NCBI RefSeq assembly: GCF_902499335.1
Contig: NZ_CABVQK010000008.1
Location: 310,001 to 374,000, forward strand
Direction of reading: 5' to 3'
Length of the DNA: 64,000 nt
DNA from: Burkholderia lata
GTDB taxonomy: Bacteria > Pseudomonadota > Gammaproteobacteria > Burkholderiales > Burkholderiaceae
Shown here: positions 1 to 7,916 of the stretch, piece after piece
How the letters are laid out: every line of letters starts with the position of its first letter
Position numbering within the stretch: position 1 is the stretch's first letter
The notes under the pieces: generated by a model
Database searches by the model: none
What the model was told of the DNA's origin: nothing
Seen by the model: only the letters and a program-made list of their open reading frames with translations
Made by a program: the position numbers and the translations under genes

Positions 1-137
1 TTGCCCGACAGCCGCGCGAACGCGACGACGATCGCGAGCGCGAAGCCGAACACGGCCGAGATGACGAGCAGCTTGACGGTGGTCAGCACGCCGAGCAGCA
101 GCAGCGATCCGTAGGAAGACAGTACGCTCAGATCCAT
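1..137 (-). CDS. Polar amino-acid ABC transporter permease (N-terminal fragment)
   Basis: Only the first 45 or so codons lie in the window; the gene runs off the left edge. The ATG is at 135-137 and the peptide begins MDLSVLSSYGSLLLLG, followed by a hydrophobic segment, as in HisM/HisQ-type permeases of the polar amino-acid uptake family. It follows another permease of the same family by 49 bases on the same strand, so the two should form the heterodimeric membrane channel of the importer encoded by 187-2615. The family assignment rests on the short visible end plus context. Confidence 0.75.
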   Translation of the reverse strand, partial: MDLSVLSSYGSLLLLGVLTTVKLLVISAVFGFALAIVVAFARLSG

Positions 138-186
138 GACGTTGATCCGGTTCGGTCAGAAAATGCGTGAGAAGACCCGGCGCGGC

Positions 187-903
187 TCACGATGCCGGCA
201 TCCACCGGCCGAAACGCCGCTCGATCTCGCGAAACAGCATGCCGGACAGCGACGTGATCGCGAAGTACACGGCCGCGACCATCAGGTAGTAGTGCATGTA
301 CTCGCGCGTCGACCCGGCCGCCTGCTTCGCGGTGTAGAGCAGCTCGCTGTAGCCGACCACACTGATCAGCGCACTGTCTTTCACGAGGATCAGCCACAGG
401 TTCGTGAAGCCGGCCAGCGCATACGGCGCCATCGCCGGCAGCGTCACGCGGCGGAACACGAGTGCCGGCGGTGCGCCGAACGCGCGCGCGGCCTCGATCT
501 GCCCGTACGGGATCGCGAGGATCGCACCGCGGATGATCTCGGCCGCATACGCGCCCTGCACGATGCCGAGCACGATCACCGCCGCCGCGAAGCCGTTGAC
601 CGCGACCGGCCCGGCACCGATCGCCGTCATCAGCAGGTTGATCGCGTCGGTGCCCGCGTAATAGAGCAGCAGGATCAGCAGCAGCTCGGGCACCGCGCGG
701 CACAGCGTCGTGTAGCCCTGCGCGAGCCGCTCCAGCGCGCGCACGCCGGACAGCTTCGCGGCCGCACCCAGCAGCCCGAGCACGATGCCGACGACGAACG
801 CGCCGAGCGAAATCTCGAGCGTCACGCCCGCGCCCTGCAGGAGCGCGACGCCCCAGCCGTCCGGGTCCATGCCCAGGTAGCTCACCCATCCCCAACCGTC
901 CAT
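187..903 (-). CDS. Polar amino-acid ABC transporter permease (HisQ/HisM type)
   Basis: A 238-residue inner-membrane permease with about five hydrophobic segments. The coupling-loop region near residues 130-160 contains the family's EAARAFGAPP-type EAA motif that docks on the ATPase. Length and layout match HisQ/ArtQ/OccQ-type subunits. It lies 33 bases downstream of the substrate-binding protein gene and 49 bases upstream of a second permease, so it is part of one operon (ATPase, binding protein, two permeases). The substrate cannot be read from this subunit; the family carries histidine, lysine, arginine, ornithine, opines and related compounds. Confidence 0.9.
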   Translation of the reverse strand: MDGWGWVSYLGMDPDGWGVALLQGAGVTLEISLGAFVVGIVLGLLGAAAKLSGVRALERLAQGYTTLCRAVPELLLILLLYYAGTDAINLLMTAIGAGPVAVNGFAAAVIVLGIVQGAYAAEIIRGAILAIPYGQIEAARAFGAPPALVFRRVTLPAMAPYALAGFTNLWLILVKDSALISVVGYSELLYTAKQAAGSTREYMHYYLMVAAVYFAITSLSGMLFREIERRFGRWMPAS

Positions 904-936
904 GCCGCCTCCTCGTCCGTGCGCGTATCCGTGCGA

Positions 937-1734
937 TCAGTGCGGCCAGAGGTCGATCGGGAAATACTTCTTCGCGATCTGCGCGTACTTGCCCGACGCA
1001 TGCAGCTGCTCGAGCGCCTGGTCCATCTGCTGCTTGAGCGGTGCATCGGCCTTGCGCATCCCCGCGCCCACACCGTAGCCGAAGATCGCCGGGTCCATCT
1101 TCACGCTGCCGGGGCCCTTCAGCTCGAACGTGGCGCCGTCCTTCGACTTCAGGAAATCGAGGATGCCGAGCTGGTCGAGATACATCGTGTCGATGCGGCC
1201 GGCGACGAGGTCGGCGTTGCAGTCGTCCTGCGTGTTGTACAGGCGCACCGTCGCGTTCTTGCCGTAGGCCATCTTGATGAACTCGGCGTTCGCGGTCGAA
1301 CCCTGCACGCCGATCACCTTGCCCTTCAGCCCGTCCGGCGTCAGCGTGAGCTTCTGGTTCTTCGCGCCGACGAAGGTGCCCGGCGTCTCGTAGTACGGCC
1401 GCGAGAACGAGATCACCTTCTGGCGCTCCGGCGTGATCGACATCGAGTTGAAGATCACGTCGATCTTGTCGCTGAGCAGCGCCGGGATGATGCCGTCCCA
1501 CGCGACTTCCTTGATCTCGCACTTCGCCTTCATCTGCTCGCACAGCGCGCGGATCAGGTCGGCCTCGAAGCCGCTCCACTGGCCCGTCGGGCTCTTCATC
1601 AGGAACGGCGGATACGGCTCGGCGGCGACCCCGAAGCGCAGCACGCCCGACGACGCGTACGCGGAACCGAACGGCGCGAGCGCCGCGAGGACGAGACTCA
1701 ACAGGCACAGCAGACTGCGTACGACACGTTTCAT
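937..1734 (-). CDS. Periplasmic polar amino-acid binding protein (HisJ/ArtJ family)
   Basis: A 265-residue protein starting MKRVVRSLLCLLSLVL, a typical Sec signal peptide that ends near ASS at residues 27-30. The mature part has the SBP_bac_3 fold: AAEPYPPFLM near the start, FEADLIRAL, and SMSITPERQKVISFSRPYY, the family's conserved ligand-site and hinge region. Cysteines at the CEIKE and DDCNAD positions may form the disulfide found in HisJ-like proteins. It delivers substrate to the permeases encoded immediately downstream. It could bind a basic amino acid or a related amine, and the regulon around it favours that, but specificity cannot be assigned from sequence alone. Confidence 0.88.
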   Translation of the reverse strand: MKRVVRSLLCLLSLVLAALAPFGSAYASSGVLRFGVAAEPYPPFLMKSPTGQWSGFEADLIRALCEQMKAKCEIKEVAWDGIIPALLSDKIDVIFNSMSITPERQKVISFSRPYYETPGTFVGAKNQKLTLTPDGLKGKVIGVQGSTANAEFIKMAYGKNATVRLYNTQDDCNADLVAGRIDTMYLDQLGILDFLKSKDGATFELKGPGSVKMDPAIFGYGVGAGMRKADAPLKQQMDQALEQLHASGKYAQIAKKYFPIDLWPH

Positions 1735-1808
1735 GGTCGGACTCCTTGCGGGAAAGATAGGGATCGGGGCAGCCGGCCGCGCGGGCACGCGCGGGTCGCC
1801 CCCGCGGT

Positions 1809-2615
1809 TCAGTGGCGTTGCCGGTGTGCGTTGACGAACTGGCGGCAGCGTTCGCTCTGCGGCGCGTCGAAGATCTCGGCCGGCGTGCCGCTCTCCTCGA
1901 CGCGCCCCTCGTGCAGGAACAGCACCTTGTTCGACACGTCGCGCGCGAACGCCATCTCGTGCGTGACGAGAATCATCGTGCGGCCTTCGCACGCGAGATC
2001 GCGAATCACCTTCAGCACTTCGCCGACGCGTTCGGGATCGAGCGCGGAGGTCGGCTCGTCGAACAGCATCACCCTGGGCCGCATCGCCAGCGCGCGCGCA
2101 ATCGCAACGCGCTGCTGCTGGCCGCCGGACAGGAACGCGGGATAGACGTTGCGCTTGTCGGCGAGGCCGACACGTTCGAGCAGCTGCTCGGCGCGCGCGA
2201 TCGCTTCGGCGCGCGGTTCGCGCAGCACGTGCACGGGCATCTCGATCACGTTCTCGAGCACCGTGCGGTGCGCCCACAGGTTGAAGCTCTGGAACACCAT
2301 GCCGAGCCGCGTGCGGATGCGCTCGACCTGGCGCGGATCGGTCGGCACCGTGCGGCCCTTGCGGTCGACCTTCAGGCCGATCTCCTCGCCATCGACCACG
2401 ATGCGTCCGCGGGTCGGCGTCTCCAGCAGGTTGACGCAGCGAAGCAGCGTGCTCTTGCCCGAGCCGCTCGCGCCGATCAGCGAGATCACTTCGCCTTCGC
2501 GCGCGCTCAGCGACACGCCCTTCAACACCTCCAGCTCGCCGAACCGCTTGTGCAGGTCCATCACCTGCACGCGTTCCTCGACGGCCGCCTTCACGCTCTC
2601 CACCCGCGCCAACAT
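1809..2615 (-). CDS. Polar amino-acid ABC transporter ATPase (HisP-like)
   Basis: A 268-residue ATPase with Walker A GASGSGKST near residue 50, Q-loop around FQSFNLW, signature LSGGQQQRVAIARAL, Walker B VMLFDEPTSALDPE and a switch histidine in LVTHEM. This set and the length match HisP/GlnQ-type subunits. An AGGAG ribosome site precedes the ATG at 2615. It is the first gene of the importer operon. A promoter with an overlapping operator-like palindrome lies about 90 bases upstream (2702-2732), implying control by the divergently encoded TetR regulator. Confidence 0.93.
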   Translation of the reverse strand: MLARVESVKAAVEERVQVMDLHKRFGELEVLKGVSLSAREGEVISLIGASGSGKSTLLRCVNLLETPTRGRIVVDGEEIGLKVDRKGRTVPTDPRQVERIRTRLGMVFQSFNLWAHRTVLENVIEMPVHVLREPRAEAIARAEQLLERVGLADKRNVYPAFLSGGQQQRVAIARALAMRPRVMLFDEPTSALDPERVGEVLKVIRDLACEGRTMILVTHEMAFARDVSNKVLFLHEGRVEESGTPAEIFDAPQSERCRQFVNAHRQRH

Positions 2616-2701
2616 GCTGTCTCCTGTGTCGAATTCTCACGCCCGTCCCGTGCGGGATCGCGGCGTCTTGTTGAATGGCCGACCAACCTCATGCGGAGTC
2701 G

Positions 2702-2732
2702 AGTATAGGCGCTGTTGAACGGTGGTTCAACA
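2702..2732 (-). promoter_or_regulatory. Promoter P1 and TetR-type operator for the amino-acid importer operon
   Basis: Reading leftward, a -35 box TTGAAC (2725-2730), a 17-base spacer and a -10 box TATACT (2702-2707) form a good sigma-70 promoter. The -35 and spacer are overlapped by a perfect 8-bp inverted repeat, TGTTGAAC-ggtg-GTTCAACA (2713-2732). The core GTTGAA-N6-TTCAAC and its position relative to the promoter recur at 12054, 17763 and 17832. Binding there would block RNA polymerase. That the adjacent TetR protein is the binder is inference. Confidence 0.75.
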
Positions 2733-2792
2733 GATTTCAATAATCCGGGAGCAAGGGTTTTCGCGGGTTCCGCGCCGCTTTCGATGGTGTAA

Positions 2793-2822
2793 TTGAACAA
2801 GCGTCCGACACTCCCCTATAAT
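2793..2822 (+). promoter_or_regulatory. Putative promoter of the TetR regulator gene
   Basis: TTGAAC (2793-2798), an 18-base spacer and a perfect TATAAT (2817-2822) lie 31 bases before the GTG start of the TetR gene. Only a single operator half-site (TTGAAC) is present here, so autoregulation would be weaker or indirect. Confidence 0.55.
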
Positions 2823-2853
2823 CGGTGCCATGACGATTCCGTAAGGTCACTCC

Positions 2854-3510
2854 GTGAAAAAGACTCCTGGCAGCGCACCGGTTCAGACCCGCGGCCGCGG
2901 TATCCGCGAAACGCCCGCGGTGCGGCAGCAATCGATCATCGACGCGACGATGCGCTGCATCGCGCGCTACAGCTATTCGGAAACCACGATCGACCGCATC
3001 TGCGCGGAAGCGAAGGTATCGCGCGGGCTGATCAACCATCACTTCCAGTCGAAAGACGAGCTGATGGCGCAGACCTACAAGCGGCTCGCGTCCGACCTGC
3101 TCGACGTGTCGCGCGCGGCCGCCGCGAACGCGACCGGCCCCGAGGACAAGCTCGACGCGATCATCAAGGTGTGTTTCGCCGCGCCGGTGTTCGCGCCGAA
3201 GAACGTGAAGGTATGGCTCGGCTTCTGGAGTGTCGCGCACAGCGACCCGGTGATCCGCAAGGCGCACAAGGAGCTGTATGCCGGCTACCGGCAGGCATTG
3301 AAGAAACTGTTCGACCAGATCGCGGAAGTGCGCGGCGGAACCGTCGACAGCGATCTCGCCGCGCTGACGCTCACAGCCGTGATCGACGGGTTCTGGCTCG
3401 AACTCGCGCGCGATCCGACGTCGTTTACCGCGGAAGACGCGCTGACGAGCTGCCTGCGCGTCGTCGATACGTTCCTGCCGCCGCCGAAGACGGCCCGCAA
3501 GCGCGCGTAG
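2854..3510 (+). CDS. TetR-family regulator (BetI-like)
   Basis: A 218-residue protein. Residues about 25-75 form the TetR helix-turn-helix, RICAEAKVSRGLINHHF followed by KDELM, and the C-terminal part resembles the BetI/TetR_C_6 ligand domain (FWSVAHSDPVIRKAHKELY). The start is GTG at 2854, because the upstream ATG at 2830 runs into a stop after four codons. It is divergent from the importer operon. Four matching operator-like modules in this and two nearby intergenic regions make it the best candidate repressor of the whole 1-20 kb cluster. BetI relatives often sense choline, betaine aldehyde, carnitine or other amine ligands, but the ligand here is unknown. Confidence 0.9.
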   Translation: MKKTPGSAPVQTRGRGIRETPAVRQQSIIDATMRCIARYSYSETTIDRICAEAKVSRGLINHHFQSKDELMAQTYKRLASDLLDVSRAAAANATGPEDKLDAIIKVCFAAPVFAPKNVKVWLGFWSVAHSDPVIRKAHKELYAGYRQALKKLFDQIAEVRGGTVDSDLAALTLTAVIDGFWLELARDPTSFTAEDALTSCLRVVDTFLPPPKTARKRA

Positions 3511-3571
3511 AACGCCGCGCCACGACGGCAGCATGGCTGCCGGATCACCGCCGGCAATCCGGCGGCACCCA

Positions 3572-3598
3572 CGACGGCCTCGCATCGCGAGGCCGTCG
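3572..3598. terminator. Bidirectional terminator hairpin between convergent genes
   Basis: A perfect 11-bp stem, CGACGGCCTCG paired with CGAGGCCGTCG, with a 5-base loop, lies between the end of the TetR gene (3510) and the end of the decarboxylase gene (3604). Its place between convergent genes supports a shared terminator. There is no strong T run on either side. Confidence 0.7.
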
Positions 3599-3603
3599 CG
3601 TTC

Positions 3604-5205
3604 TCAGCGCGCGCGGATCTCGATCAGATACGGCGCATCGTGCGCCGCTGCTTCACCGAGTGCGCCGGCCAGCGAGCCGCCCTCCTCGATCCGCTGCGCG
3701 CCCCATCCATACGCCTGCGCGATCGCGACGAAATCGGGCGTATGCAGATCCACGCCGACCGGCTCGACGCCGCCATCGACCATCGCGCGCTTGATTTCCC
3801 CGTATCCGCCGTTGTTCAGCAGCACGACGATCACGCGGGCACGATGCTGCACCGCCGTGCCGAGCTCCGCGAGCGTGTACTGGAATCCGCCGTCGCCGGC
3901 GACGCAGACCACCGGTCGCGACGCATCGCCGAGGCTCGCGCCGACGGCGGCCGGCAGCCCGTAGCCGAGCGAGCCGAACCCGACCGACGCGTTGAACCAG
4001 CTGCGCGGGCGCGGCGCCGCAAAGCCGACGTTGCCCGCGTAGACGATGCGTGTCGAATCCCCGACGATCGCCGCATCGGGCAGCGTGTCGCGCACGCTGT
4101 CGAGCAGCGCGAGATCGCGCCGCATTTCGTCGTTCAGTTCCTGTCGCGCCGCCGCACGGCACATCGCCGCGCGTTCGACACCGCCGCGATCCGCGTGGGC
4201 GTGCGCATCGCCGGGCCACACGCGCCGCAGCGCGCGCAGGGTTTCGCCGACGTCGCCCAGCAAAGGCAGCGCGGGCACCGCATTGCGGCACAGTTGCTGT
4301 GGATCGATGTCGATCCGCACGAGCGGCGCGGGCATCGAGAAACTGCGCGTCGCGTACAGGTCGTAATCGGTCGGCCCGAGTTCGGTGCCGAGCGCGACGA
4401 TCAGGTCGCTGTCGCGCATCAGTGCGCGCACCGCGTCGCTCGACGCCGACCACGCGATGCCGAGCGGATGTGCAGGCGGCAGCACGCCGCGGCCGTTGAT
4501 CGTCATCACGACCGGTGCGTCGAGCGCTTCGGCGAGCCACCGCACGTCGTCGGCCGCGTCGAGCGCGCCGCCGCCCGCGAGGATCAGCGGCGCGCGCGCG
4601 GCAGCCGCCTTCGCGCGCAGTGCGTCGATGCCGTCGGCCGACGCGGGGCCGGGCGCGATGCGCGGCGGCGCAGCCGGCACCGGCGGCAACGTGTCGGCCG
4701 GCGCCGCGAGCACGTCGAGCGGAATCTGGAGGTGCACCGGGCGCGGCCGGCCGCCCGAGAACACCGCGAACGCGCGCGCGATCGCCTGCGGCAGTGCGTC
4801 GGCGCGCGGCACCGTATAGCTGAACGCGGCGACGTTCTCCGCGAACGCGTGCTGGTCCGGCAGTTCGTGCAGATGGCCGTTGCCCGAGCCGATATCGCCG
4901 GACGCGTTGACGCTCGAGATCACCAGCATCGGAATCGAATCCGCATACGCCTGCGCCATCGACGTCGCGATGTTCGTCATCCCGGGGCCGGTGATCACGA
5001 AGCACACGCCGGGTTTGCCGGTCGCGCGCGCATAGCCGTCCGCCATGAAGCCGAGGCCCTGCTCGTGGCGCGCGCTCACGTGGCGCAGCGCGCTACCGGC
5101 CAGGCCGCGATACAGCTCGATCGTATGCACGCCGGGAATGCCGAACACCGTGTCGACGCGGTATGCGGCGAGCAGGTCGACGAGATACATGCCTACAGTT
5201 TTCAT
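3604..5205 (-). CDS. aruI: Thiamine-diphosphate 2-oxo-acid decarboxylase (AruI-like)
   Basis: A 533-residue enzyme of the acetolactate synthase/benzoylformate decarboxylase fold. The N-terminal pyrimidine-binding domain has FGIPGVHTIELYRGL and the catalytic glutamate in RHEQGLGFMADGYARA. A central domain spans about 190-330, and the C-terminal cofactor domain has GDGGFQYTLAEL followed by NNGGYGEI for metal and pyrophosphate. The pattern resembles AruI, which decarboxylates 2-ketoarginine to 4-guanidinobutyraldehyde in the arginine transaminase route. No transaminase partner is nearby, so the true oxo acid may differ. GGAGC precedes the ATG. An IS element lies directly upstream and separates it from the rest of its operon. 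Confidence 0.72.
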   Translation of the reverse strand: MKTVGMYLVDLLAAYRVDTVFGIPGVHTIELYRGLAGSALRHVSARHEQGLGFMADGYARATGKPGVCFVITGPGMTNIATSMAQAYADSIPMLVISSVNASGDIGSGNGHLHELPDQHAFAENVAAFSYTVPRADALPQAIARAFAVFSGGRPRPVHLQIPLDVLAAPADTLPPVPAAPPRIAPGPASADGIDALRAKAAAARAPLILAGGGALDAADDVRWLAEALDAPVVMTINGRGVLPPAHPLGIAWSASSDAVRALMRDSDLIVALGTELGPTDYDLYATRSFSMPAPLVRIDIDPQQLCRNAVPALPLLGDVGETLRALRRVWPGDAHAHADRGGVERAAMCRAAARQELNDEMRRDLALLDSVRDTLPDAAIVGDSTRIVYAGNVGFAAPRPRSWFNASVGFGSLGYGLPAAVGASLGDASRPVVCVAGDGGFQYTLAELGTAVQHRARVIVVLLNNGGYGEIKRAMVDGGVEPVGVDLHTPDFVAIAQAYGWGAQRIEEGGSLAGALGEAAAHDAPYLIEIRAR

Positions 5206-5225
5206 CAGAATTTGCTCCGAGAGAC

Positions 5226-5270
5226 CCCGCCATTTCCCTCAAGGGGACTTCCTTCGGGGCGAATGGCGGG
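5226..5270. repeat. Left-end imperfect palindrome of the tnpB element
   Basis: CCCGCCATT (5226-5234) pairs perfectly with AATGGCGGG (5262-5270) around a 27-base interior that can itself fold (CCCTC/GAGGG-like and CCTTCGGGG). Subterminal hairpins of this type are the TnpA recognition structures in IS200/IS605 elements. It also lies just upstream of the decarboxylase gene, so it could affect readthrough into that gene. Confidence 0.6.
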
Positions 5271-5324
5271 AAGGAAAGGAGTGCTGTTGACAGGCAGCTT
5301 CTTCCACGGGTTAGGATCACCGGC

Positions 5325-6383
5325 ATGATCCTTGTCTACCGCTACCGCGTGAAGTCGCTCAACGGACTGCTCAACAAGCAGAGCCGTGCGGTGAACTACG
5401 TCTGGAACTTCTGCAATGACACGCAGAAGCACGCGCTCAAGTGGAGCAAGAAGTGGCCGACGGGTTTCGACTTGAACGTGCTGACGACGGGGAGCAGCAA
5501 GGCGCTCGGCATCCACTCCGGCACGATCAACGCAACCTGCGAGCAGTACGCGAAATCTCGCAGCCAGAGCCGACGTCCTTGCTTGCGCTATCGCGGCAGG
5601 AAATCGCTTGGTTGGGTGCCGCTGAAGGGCCGTGATCTGAAGCGTGAAGGCGACGCGTTCCGATTTGCCGGCAACACGTTCCGCGTGTTCAACAACCGCC
5701 CGCCTCCCGAGGGCAAGATCAAGGACGGAACCAATTTCGCGCAAGATGCGCGCGGCAACTGGTTTCTCAACATCGTGATCGAGATACCCGATGTTCAGGT
5801 GCGCCCGATTCGTTCGGGTGTCGGTATTGATCTTGGCCTGAAAGACTTCGCCACACTTTCGACCGGCGAAAAGCTGCCGAACGACCGGTTTGGTCGGCGT
5901 GCAGCCGAAAAGCTGGCGAAAGCCCAACGTGCGCGAAAGCACAAGCGGCACATTGCGAAGCTGCACGCGAAGGTGGCGAATGCCCGCGCCGATTTCCAGC
6001 ACAAGGTTGCGCTCGATCTGGTGCGACGCTTCGATTACCTCGCGGTCGGCAACGTGTCGACTGCCAAGCTCGCCAGAACCAAGATGGCGAAGAGCGTCTA
6101 CGACGCATCCTGGTCGTCCTTCCGGGACAAGCTCCGTTATAAAGCGATCGCGCACGGGGCCACGTTCGAGGAAGTCGACGAAAGCGGTTCTACCCAGTCC
6201 TGTTCGGCGTGCGGGTCGAAAGACAGCACGACGCGGCCGAAAGGTATCGCAGGGCTGCGAATAAGAGAGTGGGTTTGCAGTGAATGTGGTGTCGCACATG
6301 ATCGTGATATCAACGCTGCCCGAAACATTCTCCGATGCGGACGTGCATCGCCAGCTGTGGGAATCCTCCGCCTTTCGGCCTGA
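5325..6383 (+). CDS. tnpB: TnpB RNA-guided nuclease-family protein, altered RuvC-II motif
   Basis: A 352-residue TnpB starting MILVYRYRVKS, the usual family N-terminus. RuvC-I is GIDLGLKDFATL with its catalytic aspartate; RuvC-III is HDRDINAARNIL with its aspartate; a four-cysteine zinc finger (CSACG...CSECG) lies between. The RuvC-II position, normally VEDLNV with the catalytic glutamate, reads LAVGNVST, so glycine replaces glutamate. A glutamate in EVDESGSTQ, just before the zinc finger, might compensate; otherwise the nuclease would be inactive. The guide RNA normally comes from the gene's 3' end and the flanking DNA. The upstream in-frame extension lacks family similarity, so the ATG at 5325 is preferred. 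Confidence 0.9.
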   Translation: MILVYRYRVKSLNGLLNKQSRAVNYVWNFCNDTQKHALKWSKKWPTGFDLNVLTTGSSKALGIHSGTINATCEQYAKSRSQSRRPCLRYRGRKSLGWVPLKGRDLKREGDAFRFAGNTFRVFNNRPPPEGKIKDGTNFAQDARGNWFLNIVIEIPDVQVRPIRSGVGIDLGLKDFATLSTGEKLPNDRFGRRAAEKLAKAQRARKHKRHIAKLHAKVANARADFQHKVALDLVRRFDYLAVGNVSTAKLARTKMAKSVYDASWSSFRDKLRYKAIAHGATFEEVDESGSTQSCSACGSKDSTTRPKGIAGLRIREWVCSECGVAHDRDINAARNILRCGRASPAVGILRLSA

Positions 6384-6395
6384 GGAGGACGTCAA
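6364..6395 (+). repeat. Right-end hairpin and presumptive omega-RNA scaffold end
   Basis: TCCTC (6364-6368) pairs with GAGGA (6382-6386) and GCC (6370-6372) with GGC (6377-6379), overlapping the tnpB stop codon. The element then ends in GGACGTCAA. By analogy with characterised TnpB systems, the omega-RNA scaffold would end here and the guide would be copied from the next 16-20 bases of flanking DNA, from about 6396. Confidence 0.55.
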
Positions 6396-6442
6396 CGTTC
6401 AAGGTAGGTTTCCGGATCGCGTACCGGCCGGCGCGGCCGCCG

Positions 6443-7096
6443 TCAGTGCGCGAGCCCCGGCAGCAGTTCGCGCACACCCTGCGCGAGCATCTGGAACGCG
6501 ATCGCGGTCAGCACGATGCCCGACAGCCGCTCGACGAGCGTCCTGCCGATCTCGCCGAGCCGCCGGCACCACGATGCCGAGCACGCATACGTGAGCCCGA
6601 TCACGCCCGCATGCAGCACGCAGGCCGCGCTTAGCGCGAGCAGGTCGGACGGCGTGTGAAAGCGCGTCGCGGTCGTGATCACGAGCGACATCACCGCGCT
6701 GCCGATCGACAGCGGGAAGATCAGCGGCACCGCGATGTAGTTGCGCCACTGCGCATATTCGAGCCGCCGGTCGCCGCCGCTGCGTTCGTCGTTCGCCGTG
6801 TCGCGCATCATCGGGATCGACCACAGGCACAGCACGAGGCCGCCCGTCAGCGTCAGCGCGCCAAGCGTGAGGCCGAGCATGCGCAGCAGGAACTGCCCGC
6901 CCCATACCGCGCCGACCATCAGCGCCGCGATCCACGCGAACAGCCTGAACGCGATCTGCCGCTGCGTCACGTCGGGAAAATGCCCGGTAACGGCCGCGTA
7001 CATCGGGATCGCGACCGGCGGACAGAACAGCGTCAGCAGGCCGGTCAGGAACAGCAGCACGTCGCTCGACGTCAAGGTCATCGCTCGATCTCGCAT
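6443..7096 (-). CDS. MarC-family integral membrane protein
   Basis: A 217-residue protein with six hydrophobic segments. The first carries LTLFCPPVAIPMYAAVTGHF, the conserved start of MarC proteins (normally FNPIGAIPxF), and a later segment begins VPLIFPLSIGSAVMSLVIT, the second family hallmark. MarC proteins are inner-membrane proteins of unsettled function that resemble transporters in topology. A second ATG at 7081 with GAG upstream is equally plausible as the start. It is transcribed with the flavoprotein and PotABCD-like genes upstream and probably once continued into the decarboxylase gene, now cut off by the tnpB element. Confidence 0.8.
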   Translation of the reverse strand: MRDRAMTLTSSDVLLFLTGLLTLFCPPVAIPMYAAVTGHFPDVTQRQIAFRLFAWIAALMVGAVWGGQFLLRMLGLTLGALTLTGGLVLCLWSIPMMRDTANDERSGGDRRLEYAQWRNYIAVPLIFPLSIGSAVMSLVITTATRFHTPSDLLALSAACVLHAGVIGLTYACSASWCRRLGEIGRTLVERLSGIVLTAIAFQMLAQGVRELLPGLAH

Positions 7097-7146
7097 GCGG
7101 TCGGAGGGTTGGGAGGCGCATCGGCATGCGTGGCCGGGTGTCGCGG

Positions 7147-7875
7147 TCAGTCCTGCGCGGCTTCCTGCGGCGCGCGCTCACGCGGCCGCATGTCGCAGTC
7201 GAAGTCGTCGAGCGTCGGAAACGCCATCGGTTCGAGCCGATCGAGCTGCGCGAGATGCTCGTCGTAGCGGTCGAGCACGGCCGCGCGCTCGGCATCGCCG
7301 ATATACGGCACGTGATAACCGACGAACGACGGCAGCACGTCGAAGCCCGCGTAGCCGAGCGTGCCGCGCAGCACGTGGCGCAGCATCAGGTCGATGTCGC
7401 CGTGCACGCCGTCCGCGCCGAACATGTAGTCGCGGCCGCCGCACGTACAGGCGAGCAGCGCGCGCTTGCCGCGCATCCCGCCGCGGTCGTAGAAGCGCAC
7501 GCCGCCGTACACCTTGCCCGACACGAGCACGCGGTCGATCCAGCCCTTCATGATCGCCGGCACCGAGCACCAGAACAGCGGGAAGCTCAGGATCAGCAGG
7601 TCGCACGCGGCCAGCTTCTCGAGTTCCGCGGCGATGTCCGGCGCGATCGCATTCGCGGCGACGTTCTCGCGCTGCTCCAGCGCGTAGACGAGATAGTCGG
7701 GGTTCTTGCGCACGCCGAAATCGGCCGCGCTCGCAACCGGATTCCACTGCATCGCGTACAGGTCGGACACCGTCACGGTATGCCCCTGCGCTTCGAGCGT
7801 GCTCACCGCGCGGTGCAGCATCGACGTCGTGAACGACTGCGGTTCGGGATGGGCGTGAACGATCAGGACTTTCAT
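7147..7875 (-). CDS. NAD(P)H dehydrogenase (quinone), flavodoxin-fold family
   Basis: A 242-residue protein with the KefF/NQO1/MdaB-type flavodoxin-like fold. It begins MKVLIVHAHPEPQSFTTSML, the FMN/FAD phosphate-binding start. LILSFPLFWCSVPAIMKGW and DRVLVSGKVY are family hallmarks near residues 105-135. Such enzymes reduce quinones or related electrophiles by two electrons with NAD(P)H. It lies 41 bases after the permease gene upstream, consistent with co-transcription. Its role in the pathway is unknown; detoxification of a reactive intermediate or a reduction step are both possible. Confidence 0.85.
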   Translation of the reverse strand: MKVLIVHAHPEPQSFTTSMLHRAVSTLEAQGHTVTVSDLYAMQWNPVASAADFGVRKNPDYLVYALEQRENVAANAIAPDIAAELEKLAACDLLILSFPLFWCSVPAIMKGWIDRVLVSGKVYGGVRFYDRGGMRGKRALLACTCGGRDYMFGADGVHGDIDLMLRHVLRGTLGYAGFDVLPSFVGYHVPYIGDAERAAVLDRYDEHLAQLDRLEPMAFPTLDDFDCDMRPRERAPQEAAQD

Positions 7876-7916
7876 GGTGCGCGTTTTCTCCGCAACGTAA
7901 CGTTGAATGGTTGAAT

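Larger units (their letters stand above)
5216..6395 (+). mobile_element. IS200/IS605-family element carrying only tnpB (IS1341-like)
   Basis: The element consists of one tnpB gene between a left-end hairpin (5226-5270) and a right-end hairpin (6364-6388) that closes with the family's GAGGACGTCAA-type end. There is no tnpA, so mobility would need a TnpA supplied in trans. It sits between two genes read in the opposite direction (6443-7096 and 3604-5205) and its left edge is about 15 bases upstream of the decarboxylase start codon. The exact left boundary is not certain, because this family makes no target-site duplication. Confidence 0.8.

Noticed and set aside
136..2145. Very long open frames opposite or out of frame with real genes, for example 136-2145 plus, 12563-14275 minus, 47290-50526 plus
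   Set aside because: They are arginine-, histidine- and alanine-rich mirror frames caused by the high GC content and overlie genes with clear domains on the other strand.
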